Below, piece after piece: positions 1 through 10,600 of a DNA stretch of 64,000 nt. The translations under genes were made by a program, and so were the position numbers. Position 1 is the stretch's first letter; each line of letters opens with the position of its first letter. Source of the DNA: Asterochloris sp. CNOR1 (taxonomy: Eukaryota > Chlorophyta > Trebouxiophyceae > Trebouxiales > Trebouxiaceae); NCBI GenBank assembly GCA_963969365.1, contig OZ017761.1, positions 248,001-312,000 on the forward strand. The letters run 5' to 3'. The notes beneath the pieces were generated by a model that searched no databases, was not told where the DNA came from, and saw nothing but the letters and a program-made list of their open reading frames with translations.

Positions 1-880
1 TTCCAAGCAAGCAAAACTCAGCAGAGACCAGGCTGGGTTCTCCTCCTTGTTCACCTCAGCAGGTAGACGCCGAAGCCACGGGTGAAGCTGGCCCTTCCAG
101 CTGCCACTGTTTCGTGGCCACCGCTGCATGACCACTGCTGCAGGCTGGCATGGCCAGGGTGCTGGCCCTGACGGCAAAGCAAGGAGTCACCCAAGCCTAA
201 TGCAGCTGCAGCTGCAGTCTATGCTGCCCAACCATGTGACTTGCAGAAAGGACATCAGTAATGCAGCAATCAGCTTTCCACAGGAACTGCATATCCGCAC
301 TGCGTCATACATGCCTGCTTCAGAGGCAGTGGTGTCAATTGAGTTGACCTTGCAAGGGCATGGGCCATGATTGTGATGCTCAGCTGCAGCTTGAACATCC
401 CTTGCTGTCTGGGTGGCTCATGCATAGCTGCCCTCTTGGTGCAGGCTCCATTGCGTCCTTTACATGCAACGTTTCTTGTGTAGGATTGCAGCTGTTGTAG
501 CCTAACTAAGAATTTTTGCACCTGCACAATAGCTGGCTTGCAGAACACCACATCTGGCAGAAGTCTGTAGCCAGTCCAGCTTACCCCATACCACAGCCTG
601 TACTCTGCATTTGCTCAATGGCTGGCCGAGCAGACTTACAGGCGCAAGCAGAAGTGGGCGGCCACTTCCCCATGTGTTGCATGGCCTGTTGTGCGGACTG
701 TGTCTAACTGCCTGCATTGAAGTACACCATTTGTACATCATTGCCCACAACATCTTGATGCAACTACAAATTGAATCACAAGCGCGACTGCAGTCGTTCA
801 GAAGAGGGAACAGGGAGCCACCACTGTGACTCGGCATATGATATCTATCATACACATAGTCCTGGGTGAAAACATTGGCA
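1..880. other. No gene recognised at the left edge
   Basis: I see no convincing exon on either strand here. It probably holds the 3' untranslated region of the EamA transporter gene that ends at 881 on the minus strand, plus intergenic DNA. The open frames present are short and do not look like a known family. Confidence 0.4.
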
Positions 881-3800
881 TCACTCTTGTGTTTCACTGG
901 CGCTGTCATCGTCATTGTTATTTGATATTGCATCACCGACACCTACAGAAGCAAGGACACTGTTTTCAGTCTCTTCAGGTACCAACATCATTCAAGCTAC
1001 AATTAGCATGGCTTGCATGACAAGATGCCAGGAACTTTTGCTCACCTGCAATGATGCACGCAACTATGAGCAGGATGCCACCTGCCCAGCCCTTGAGGCC
1101 CAGCTGCTGCTCTGCAGCGCTGATGAAGCCAGCGAAGAGCACTGAGATGAGGGGATCGATCGACAGAATGATTTGCGCCAACGCCGGCGATATCCTGCTT
1201 TGTGCCAGTATCTGGGAGAGCTCGCCCAGGCTCCAGGGGCCCACTGCCGGCCACAGCAGGATCTGCAGGCATGGCAGAGGCTGCTAAGATGCACTAATTT
1301 GGAGGTCTCGAGGAGTGCTCAAGATAAAACACAGAAAGCAGGATTTAGAGGCCACCAATGCATGGCACCAAGCCCAGAGTTTGTCAGCCAGCTGGGTGGA
1401 ACATCGAGGTTGCTCCTGGCACACCCATCACCGAGCTAGCTGCCCAGAGCACAGCAGCGCTCACCAGCCAGGGCTTCACGGCTTCCCGCCACCCCGGCCA
1501 CACGGCAGAGGCTGGGCGCCCCTGGTGAAGCGCCAACAGGATGCTGCCTGCGAGCCACAAGCTGCTGAGGGCGGCCATCATGCTCAGCTTGGTGGCCGCC
1601 AGGTCAAGGGCCCTGCAGGGGGAAGGAATCGAGAGCTGCCATGCACAGCCAAGCACCACTGCTGGAAATGAACATGCTGTGCCTGCTGATTCTGTTCTTG
1701 GTTGCTAGAGCAGATCGAGCAGGCAGACTGCCCCGAGCAGTATGCACAGCAGCCGCTGGCCTTGCGCCATCTCCACTGGGAAGGAGATTGCAGCTCCCAC
1801 TGACCTTGCAGCTATTTCCAACAGGATGCAGAGGGCATCAGAGTTGCTGTGTACTGCATGGCAGCAGCCCGCTTCACCTGAAGCGCGGGGCGTGGATGGA
1901 CTGCCGCACGATGACGAGGCAGTAGATCGCCGCCGAGGCGAGGACTGCAGCGTCCCCTGAGAAAGCCCCCAGGCCAGCGGCCACCCTCTGACTGCCGGCC
2001 ACACTGCTGCTGCTGAGGCTGCCGGCCCAGCAGCTGCCGGGCCATGTGTCTCCCAGAGCTGGCATGCTGGCATTGAGGGACAGGCTGGTGGCAGCTGTGG
2101 GATGCGAGGGGCAGCTGCCGGGGAAGCCCAGCATGTTGGGCTGAGACGCCATGAGCAGGGCGCTCAGGCTGTTGTCAGAGTCAGAGGACTGCGCGCTCTT
2201 GTTGTCAAACGCAACCAGGACGCCGCCTGCATGGAGGCAGGCAGGATCAGGGTATGGAGGCAGGTGGGGTTAGGGTTAGGGAGGCAGGCAGGTAAGCAGG
2301 GTGGGGGTTAGGGAGGCAGGCAGGCAGGCGACGGGGTTGGAGGCAGGCAGGCAGGCCTCGGGTTTGGAGGCAGGTGCTGTTGCCTTCATGGGGACACAGC
2401 GTGTCTGGTCTGCATGCCTCCCTACACATGCCCATAGATGCCCGGCACTTTGCATGGCGTGTGGAGCAAGGACTTCCACAGCCACCAACCAGCTGCCGGG
2501 CCTTGCTGAAAAGCACATACCCTTTCCTGATACAAGGGCTCCTAAAGGTGATCTGTGAGGCCCCCCAGGCCGGCTCAGGGCATGCAGCATCTGCCTGTGC
2601 CCACCTGCAAACCCTGTAAGACAGCCCACCCATACTAGAGGCGCCACTGGCAGCGCTGCCAGGCTGGCCAGAATGGGTGTCCCGATAATGGAGGTGCGCA
2701 GCAGAAAAGCGCCATGACTGGCCTGGCTGCCCTGGAACCCCACGATCTGGGCAGAGTTTGCCAGGAAGGTCAGGGCCTGCAGGGTCGCACAACAGAGGTA
2801 AGAGGGGGCAACAGGGCCTGGTGCCAGGGTGTGCGCAGTGCCATGAGGCTGACACGCGCTGACTCTGTGGCAAGGACCAGGCTGGCCAGGAGTGCAACGG
2901 GCATGCAGAGCAGGCAGGATGCGTTTACAAATGGAAGCAAAATAAGTGGGCGTGTAGAGGGCTCAGCTGAGATCGGAATGCTTTCAGCTCTGTCTCAGCT
3001 CACCCCGAGCTCGGAGCCTGCCAGGAGCACCCGAGTGGTGCGCCACGTCAGCGCCTTCTCCACGGCGCCCATGACTCCAGCCCTCTGCGGCCGGCGCCAC
3101 TTCCTGCCCTTCTGGTCTGCAGGGGCAAGACTCAGCCCTGGGGGCCTGACGGGCACTTGGGGCATCGAGGTGCCTGAAGCACAGGGTGGCCAAGAGCAGG
3201 ACTCTGCCCTCTGGGAGCGCCACGCTGCCCAGCTGCTGCGGCTGCTGTTGGGAGCACAAAGCATCTGTGTGCAGCATTTGCAGCCATACAACGGCGCCTG
3301 CTGCAGGGAGGCTGCTCCATCAATGCCTCTGAGCAGGAAGCCCTGCTGATGGGAATCAGGTCCAGATGCTGTGCAGCATTGGCAGAAATACAGCACTGCT
3401 GCAGGGAGGTGGCTCCATCGCTGCCTCTGAGCAGGAATCCATTTTCAGCCTGGCAAGCAATGGGCAGAGCCACAATGGGAGAAGCCATGCTCTCAGGCCC
3501 CAAGCCAGCACACCAGGCACTGAATGCAGCAGGCCACAGGGTCATGCACTTGCCCAGCAGCGCCTCCCACAAGCACGCCATGCGCAGCCACACCCGCCAT
3601 GCAGTCCGTCACAATGCTTCACTAGGGGCAGACAAGCAACCTGCAGAGTGCTCCTGTGTGGCCCACCAACGCATTGGTCAGCTACCTGCGGTCCACAGCT
3701 CCTCGCCAGGGCCATGGAGCCCCGACGATGCCTCAACAAGCTGGGCTGTGTCCGGCCCCGCAAAGGACACGCAGCGAGCCATCGGCTGAGGCTGCTCCAG

Positions 3801-4278
3801 CGCAGCCTGCCGCTCAGCAGCTCCGTCCTGCTGTCGCCGGTTGGCTGCATGCTGCTCGGCATGGTGGTCGGCCTCCCCCTGGAACGACCCATCTGCCAGC
3901 AGGGGCTGCTCTGCATCCCCTGACTGCTGCCTGCGACCCCGTGCAGCCTCCCAGACACGGCTGAGGGCGTTCATGAGGGCCAGCAGCAGGGCGGCCATGA
4001 GAGTCTGGGCGCAGGCCACCACTGCTGAGGAGGGCGGCCCTTTGGTGAGGGCCAGGGCCTTGATGGCGACAGGGTTGCTGCCCCAGAAGATAGCCGTGGT
4101 GAACATGAGGCCCTGCGCCCAGCAGCCCAGGCATGTCAGCTTGTTCAAGAGCAAGAAGATCTCCTGAGCCTATCAGAGCAGTGAGCTTGATGGCATGCAG
4201 TGTGAAGCGACACTTGGTGATCTGAGGGAGATGTACCTGTCCGATGGCGCTCTGCCTGCTGCAACCCAGGAAGCCCAT
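881..4278 (-). CDS. EamA/DMT-superfamily membrane transporter, 8 exons
   Basis: This is a multi-pass membrane protein of the drug/metabolite transporter (EamA) superfamily; the substrate cannot be told from sequence. Exons, read downward, are 4278-4237, 4163-3686, 3116-3004, 2776-2605, 2226-1878, 1612-1465, 1262-1046 and 942-881. They total 1581 bases (about 526 residues) with every phase matching. Family signatures include FWGSNPVAIKAL near residue 36, SHGAFLLRTSIIGTPILA in the middle, GDAAVLASAAIYCLVIVRQS opening the second half, and LAQSRISPALAQIILSIDPL near the end. Two hydrophilic linkers, Gln/Ala-rich after the first helices and Ser-rich before the second half, make it longer than bacterial EamA proteins (about 300 residues). 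The tail is acidic and ends SASETQE. The ATG at 4278 is the least certain part, because that first exon has only 14 codons and no signature. Its 5' end faces the acyltransferase gene. Confidence 0.82.
2245..2365. repeat. GGCAG-rich tandem repeat with telomere-like GGGTTAGGG
   Basis: Inside a transporter intron, the plus strand carries runs of GAGGCAGGCAGGCAG mixed with GGGGTTAGGGTTAGGG. The TTAGGG units are few, so this is a short interstitial microsatellite and not a chromosome end. Confidence 0.75.
3240..3445. repeat. About 110-base direct duplication in a transporter intron
   Basis: The block CTGCTGCAGGGAGG then GCTCCATC(A/G) and CCTCTGAGCAGGAA occurs near 3300 and again near 3400. The copies are about 85% alike by eye. 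Unlike other duplications in this window, neither copy touches a splice junction I recognise. Confidence 0.7.
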
Positions 4279-4619
4279 GATGGTCTTTGCCACAGGGGCT
4301 CCTGCTGTGGACACTCGGCAGACAAAAACCTTATCATGGGATACTGAATGTATCAGATTGGTTAGTGCGACCACAGCTGAATGGCATGAAGCGAGGCATG
4401 TGCTGGCTGCAGATCCGTCTTATGCTCCTTGTACATCTGGTGTGAGGTGCACAGCAGGAGCACCTAGTTGCAGGAAGATTGCCACAGACCAGTTGATTGA
4501 GAGGAGTGCAAGAATAGCCTGTACAGGGGTACAGCCGCACCGGCCTGTGGCAGAAGTATTGATTGCTTCCTGTATCACACGGCAGCATATATTCACAGCT
4601 TGACAGCAGCAGCGCAACC
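4279..4619. promoter_or_regulatory. Divergent intergenic region between transporter and acyltransferase
   Basis: These 341 bases separate two diverging start codons and must hold both 5' leaders and promoters. I see no clear TATA box or known operator. If the transporter's first exon is misplaced, part of that exon could lie here. Confidence 0.4.
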
Positions 4620-7484
4620 ATGCTGCTGCTTGACCTGCCACCCTTCCTTACGGGAGTCTTCATCCTGTATTGGAGCCTGCCGCTGGGCGCCCTCATGGGC
4701 AGAATCCGATTCTGGAAGCTGAGTGGGTCACGCAATGACGCCTATGGCTGGTGAGCAGCCGGTGCCATGCTGTGCTGGCCCAGGGAGATGCTATCGTGCT
4801 GCACGCACTCCCCTCAGCCTTAGGTCTGCTTGTGGTCACGGGAGATGCTTCATGGTACAGTCTTGCATGCATTGCCTTCAGCTCTGAGGCTGCCTTGGGA
4901 AGCCACTGCCCCTCTCTGCTGCTGGCGTTGCAGTGCCTCAGGGTAGACCAGAGGTTCACCTCCTGCCTTTAGCTAGGAGGCTGTACATGCCAGAGGACAG
5001 CCCAAGCTGCTGTGCAGGGCCATTGCCCTTCGAGACATGTTTCGGGTCAAATTTCTGTACCTGCACGGCCCCAAGGTCTTTGCTGGTGGCAAGGATAGCA
5101 CCTGCCTGTTTCTGGTGAGTTAGGCTTCTCATGTGAGCAGTGTTGCCGTGCGACTTTGTGGCACTGGGTCCAGCTTCTGATGCTGAATCGTTTGAATTTC
5201 TAGTCCATGTTCAGGGGCAGCCCCGCACCTCCCACCAGTCTCTGTCATGCTGCTCTCATTGAACATATCAGTATCCGCGGGCACGGAGCTCATCACACCT
5301 GAAGTCTTCCCTGCTTCTGATATGCGGCCTGCCTGCTGCAGAGCAACCACCGCTCATGGGCTGATTTCTTTCTGGATGTAGTAGCCACAGAGGGCTACGC
5401 TCAGATGTTGAGCAGGTAAGGGCAGGCCATGTCTTGATCTCTCCAGGCCATGTTCTCTTCCTGCAGACACCCTCCACGTCAGAGCATGCCACACCACTCG
5501 CTCAGCTCTGCTGTGCCCTTGCTGCATCCAGCTTGAGGCCCAGCTCTGCCTGCACGGCCTGGCACTCAGCCCTCAGTTGCAGACCCGCTCACTCTATCGT
5601 CAGAACTTTTGCAGATGGGCCGTCTTTTGGGTCTTCCCCGTGTTCATGACATCTGTGATCATTGTCAAAAGTGTCATCCTGTTCAAACGGGATGCAGTAC
5701 GCGACAAGCAGGTGAGTCACTCCAGCCGCATGCCTCACCTGCAGCCAGACTGGCAGCCAGACCCAATGGGCAAAGCTGAGCTGCACCGTGGATTGCAGGA
5801 GTTTAACATGTTTCTGGAACGCATGCTGAAGAGGAGCCCCATCAAGAGTCTCATCGTGTACCCAGAAGGTGAAGTCGAGCTCACTTCTGGGGCGTACTCG
5901 CCACACTTCAGGCTAAGCACGCGGTGCAGGCCTGATCCAGCGCACCTCTTGCTGAAACATGCTGCATGGCCCCCTATGACTGACCCTGGCCGTGATCTAT
6001 GCATGCCATCACGGTGCATTTTGTTTGGGCCGGTGCTACCTCCACACTGCAGGGCACTATGTGCAGTATGTCAGATCCAGCACTCCTTTGGCCCCTCCCT
6101 AGTCTCCGCTTGTGTCCCACTCTGCCACAAGCAGCTGCTCAGCACCATGTGAATATGTTGCCGTTCACGTGCAGGTCACCGTAGCACAAAACAGAAGTCC
6201 TTGCCCCTGAAGCGAGGCATGCTTCGCTTTGCTTATGATCGCAAGTACCCTGTACAGGTAAGGCGCCACCCCTGTTGGCTGCATCTCATGCGCATGTCTG
6301 CAGCAGTCACATGACAAGCTGTATCAGAACGGCTTGGTCCTCTCGTCTGCACTGGACAGTGCTGCTGTGCACACTGGCCACAGCCCGGAGCAGTCACCAG
6401 GAAGACCTTCTGCTGTGCAGCTGCCCAGTCTGCCAGCAACCACCTGATGCTTTCCTGTGTCTCAGCGACTGTTCTGGGCAGCAGCTCATGCGTGTTGGCC
6501 CTGCCTGCAGATAGTTATGACAGCTAACAAGGAGGCAGTCCTGTCAGAAAAGACCTTCAGAGCCCACTTTGGACAGACAGTTGTGGTGGGCTACTCAGAT
6601 GCCATCCACTCCAGCAGGTTTGACAGTTTTGACGCCTTTGCCGGCGAAGTCCAGAAGGAGTGGGACGCCCAGTGGGAGCGAGTGATGAGTGCAAGGCGTG
6701 AAGGTGAGGGGATGCTGCCCTGTAGCCTGCGGTGACACCCGACAATCTTGACAAAGGGGTGCTGCCTTGTAGCCTGCGGTGACACCTGCCTATCTTGAGA
6801 AAAGGGTGCTGCCTTGTAGCGTGCAGTGAGACCTGCCTATCTTAAGAAAGGGTGCTGCCCTGTAGCCTGCAGTGACACCTGGTCACCTGTCTGCTGGGTG
6901 GGGTGAGGGTGTGCGCACATTCCGACAGTCAGCTGCGCTGCTGCCCTTCCCATATCATGCTATACCCTGCGACCTTGGACTGCAGCAATCTTGAGCACAG
7001 CTCAACAGCATGGAATGCAGAAGGAAAGTCGCCTTGTTTGCCTGTGTGTCGCATCAGATGACTGTGCACTCCTGCGCCCGGCCTGTTGCACTGCCACCCG
7101 CCTCACTCACGGCGTACCTGCCAACCTGCAGATGCTCATGTGCAGCCAATCCCAGACATCGATGACCGCGACTACCCACCTCACACCAAGGCGCTAATGG
7201 TCCTTGTTGGCAGCCTGAGCATCCTGCTCCTCTTTTCTGTTGTGTACTGGAGTTTGAGGCTGCTTGCCTGGACGTTGAGCCTCTTTGGCACCTATCAGGC
7301 CAGTGCTACAGGGCTACTCCTCGTGTACCTGGCTATGAGCTTTGCAAGGGCCTTTCAGCCTGTTCAACCTGCGCCCTACATTGCCCCAGTGTCCAGCAAT
7401 GCACAACCTGTCAAACCCACTGAGACAGGGCCAGATGTGTCTGCCGATGGACACAATGCCAATAACACAAAACCACTGAGGTGA
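4620..7484 (+). CDS. PlsC-type lysophospholipid acyltransferase, 8 exons
   Basis: This is a membrane acyltransferase of the PlsC/LPLAT family, which moves an acyl group from acyl-CoA to a lysophospholipid such as lysophosphatidate; the exact acceptor is not determinable. Exons are 4620-4750, 5018-5114, 5342-5415, about 5483-5711, 5799-5868, 6175-6257, 6511-6703 and 7132-7484 (about 409 residues). The catalytic NHX4D motif appears as NHRSWAD at the start of exon 3. The acyl-acceptor motif appears as VYPEGHRS across the exon 5/6 junction. A hydrophobic stretch precedes the first motif, and the last exon carries two membrane segments (VGSLSILLLFSVVYW and ATGLLLVYLAMSF) before a Pro-rich tail. 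The 5' edge of exon 4 was chosen only to keep frame; an acceptor at 5447 also works. The first ATG with a hydrophobic leader is at 4620. It converges on the PhoD gene, with 149 bases between stop codons. Confidence 0.83.
6700..6895 (+). repeat. 47-base tandem repeat next to an acyltransferase donor site
   Basis: Four diverged copies of a unit with core GGTGCTGCC(C/T)TGTAGC follow the exon 7 donor at 6704. Copies of the core lie at about 6714, 6761, 6808 and 6853, a period of 45-47. The first copy overlaps the donor, so the array looks like repeated duplication of the start of the intron. Confidence 0.8.
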
Positions 7485-7633
7485 CCTGTCTATGTGAGAC
7501 AACAAGTTCATTCATATCGAATGTGATGAAGTCTGAGCAGGGGGCAAACAATACACAGAGGAAATGCAAGGCACTGAAATGACATGGAGAGCCCCATGTC
7601 TTGCTGTGTCCGTGTGTGCTGATGACAAGCCTG
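7485..7633. other. Convergent 3' spacer between acyltransferase and PhoD genes
   Basis: Two stop codons face each other across 149 bases, so the transcripts probably overlap or share this space for 3' processing. No clear AATAAA or TGTAA signal was found in it. Confidence 0.4.
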
Positions 7634-10600
7634 TCAATGTATGCTGGGGTAGTTCCCCTGCTGCTGGCCACTGCCCGAAGGCTGAGAGCCCTGTGACCAG
7701 CCATGCTGGCTGCCAGCATTGTATGGTCCGGCAGGCGCTCCATAATTGCTGCTCTGCTGCTGCTGGAATTGCTGCCCGTACCCTGCCGACCCATAGCTTG
7801 GCTGCTGCTGCTGATGCCACCCAGCACCGGATGTCGACCCATAGCCAGGTTGCTGGCCATAGCCTTGGTGGCCGTCCCCTTGTCCCCCTGCCTGCTGCCC
7901 GTACCCCACGCCAGCTGGCTGGCTAAAGTTGGCACCCCCTGCCGGCGCCTGCTGCCCATATCCTACACCAGCCGCTTGGCCACAGCCGGCAACCCCTGCA
8001 GGCGCCTGCTGCCCATACCCGCCAGCCCCTGAGGTGGCAGGCTGCCCATATGAGTCATGACCTGGCACCTGCTGCTGCTGCCCGTAGCCGCCGCCTGACT
8101 GCTGAGGGTAGGACTGGCTGCTCTGACCCGCAGGGGCCCCTGACCCACCACCTTGGCTCAAGCTGGGGTACATGCCCTGGGAGCCGCCAGCGCCCTGAGT
8201 CTGGCCAGCTGCAGCAGTTGAGTCGCCATTTGTCACAGCAGCACTGAGAGTGTGCCGAGGGGGTCCCTGGACATGTGTCAAAACCTCCAGGAGGGCAGGA
8301 GTTGAGCAAGCACGTGCCACAGAGTTGTGAAACAGCGGTTGTCAGTGGGGCCTTGTACAGTCAGCATGGCCAGGCGAGTTGACATGCGTGTTTTGAGGGT
8401 GGACAACTCCCAGGTCGCCAGGGAAAGCCGCTCTGAGAGAGGAGCTGTCCAAGACAACCTACTAGCCCTGGCTGTGGCGACCACAGCTCAAAGGGTTAAG
8501 GCATGGCACACACCCTGGGTCACGTGGCCGCCCTGCCCATACACCTGCCCATGGTCTGGACTTGGGGTGTAGGGGTTGGCGCTCCCACTGGAGTTGTAGG
8601 GGGCGGCGCTGGAACCGCCATGGCCCATGTGGGTGTCTGCAGCACAGGCAGGCATGTTGAAAGGACTGACAGGTGCCAGCACACACGAGCAGGACAGTGC
8701 CTCTGTTGACGGCATTGGGTGGCCCATCTCTGACACCCACGCAGCAGGCCTGCATAGACATGTGGCATCCTGCCTGACTTTTGCCTTCTGCCCAATGACA
8801 CACAGCAGAGCGTTGAGCACTGACTGTTGAACCAGAAAAGGAACACTTTGCTATGGTCACCATAGTGTGCAATTGCTGCACTTGGCAAGAGCAGCAATTA
8901 CTTCCAACATTTGCTTGCCCCTTCGCACAAGCCTCTTCTGCTTGGCCAGCATAGGCCATACATTCCACTGAACTCAGGCCACTCTGCCCCAAGGATTCGC
9001 AGTGCATCTATGTGGCCAGCACAAAGCTCGCAACCACCTAACCTGGCCTGCCAACACTGTCGCAGGAACAGGCAGCACGGCCTCATACGCAACACATGTT
9101 GCATCTGGTTGGCCAGTAAAAGGGCTCCAAGCGCCACTACACCTGGCACACCAATGTTACGTTTGGGAGCCTTACAGCACAGCCTTCCATGCATCTCACA
9201 CTGCATCTGATTGGCCAGCACAAGGCCTACAGGCACCACAGCACCTGGCCCGCCATTGTCACTTCTCTGGGGGCCCAAGCGGCACCTCATTGCATGCAAC
9301 TCACGTTGCATCTGGCTGGTCAGCTGATCGACAGGGTGGTGGTTGGCAGGCCCCGGTGCTGCAGCTGTCAGCAGCAGGGGCGCGACAGGGATGTCGTAGG
9401 GTTTCACGCCTGCCTTCGGATTCTTCTGCTCCAGCTGCAGGGCAGCCACACAACTGTTTGCAGAGCTGGCTGCAGGATAGACAAACAGTCACATAGCTGA
9501 ATATGGAGTCCAGTGGCAATCATCAAACTGCTCTCTGGGTCAATGAGCAATCCAACAAGAAGATTTGGCCATTGCGCCTGTCAGCAGAGGTAGGCACCTC
9601 ACTCCACTGCGCACTCCCTGGCTCATGCCCACATCAGTCTAACCTAGTCCAATCCGCGACCAGCCTTGATGGGCCAAACAACTCGAGCTCAACACTCCTG
9701 CAAATGAGTACCACGACGCCACTTTGATGCTCAGTCTGACTGTCCATGAGAGTCTCAAGGCTTCAACCCCTCAGCAGCCCCCCTCACAGTCACCCCACAC
9801 ATTCAGGTGTCAGGTCATGTCAACCGTATACCTCCACGCGTAGGCTGAACACCAGATCCCCCGGCTGCACCCCCTCGGCAAACTCTTTGAGGTGGGTGTT
9901 GTTGCGCGGCTGGGCGGCCCCCTGCGCCAGCCACACCTCGCACCAGTTGCGCCGCGCCAGCAGCTTGTCTGTGTGGGAGTGGTCAACCTTGAACAGGCGC
10001 ACCATCTTCTCCTGCAGAGCACAGGAGACCAGCACAGCTCCCACTGCTGTCATGAATCATCATCGTTATTTGGACTTAAATGCTTGCAACATACTCGTGT
10101 GCCTCTATGTTGACGGCGCAGCAGGTGCGCAGAGGTTTGCTACGCAGGTGTCTTTGTTTTGCTTGAACATGAGGCAATTAGCTGCCTGCCAGTCTGCTCA
10201 TCTGTGCCTGCACAGCAGAGGGCAGGGAAGGCTTGACACAACTGTGAATTCTAAGATTCAGGGTGGAAGGTTTGAGCAGGCATTGCGTATTTGCCTGCAG
10301 CAGGCATAGGGCTAAGTCTATCCACTTTAGTTGCCAACATCTACCAAAGAGCAACAAACCTGCCCGAGGCAAAGCACAGCTTCCCTTCCTTCCTTTCCCA
10401 GCTGCCTTCTGTGGCCCATGAGTGGTGCACAACTTCAGCATGAGCAACAGCCTGCTGTTGCATGTCACTCATGCAACACCTGTAGTGCTAGGTGGCAAGA
10501 CCAGCAACCCAAGCCTGCCTCAAGTCCAAGCCCAAGCTAAGGCCATGTTAGTGCAGAGACTGCCCTTGGGGGTGGTGTGAGCCAGCAAAGCAACCCCACC

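Noticed and set aside
7703-8247. Plus-strand open frames opposite the Gln/Gly/Tyr-rich exon
   Set aside because: They are the antisense of a low-complexity coding exon of the PhoD-like gene, whose frame is fixed by splice phases.
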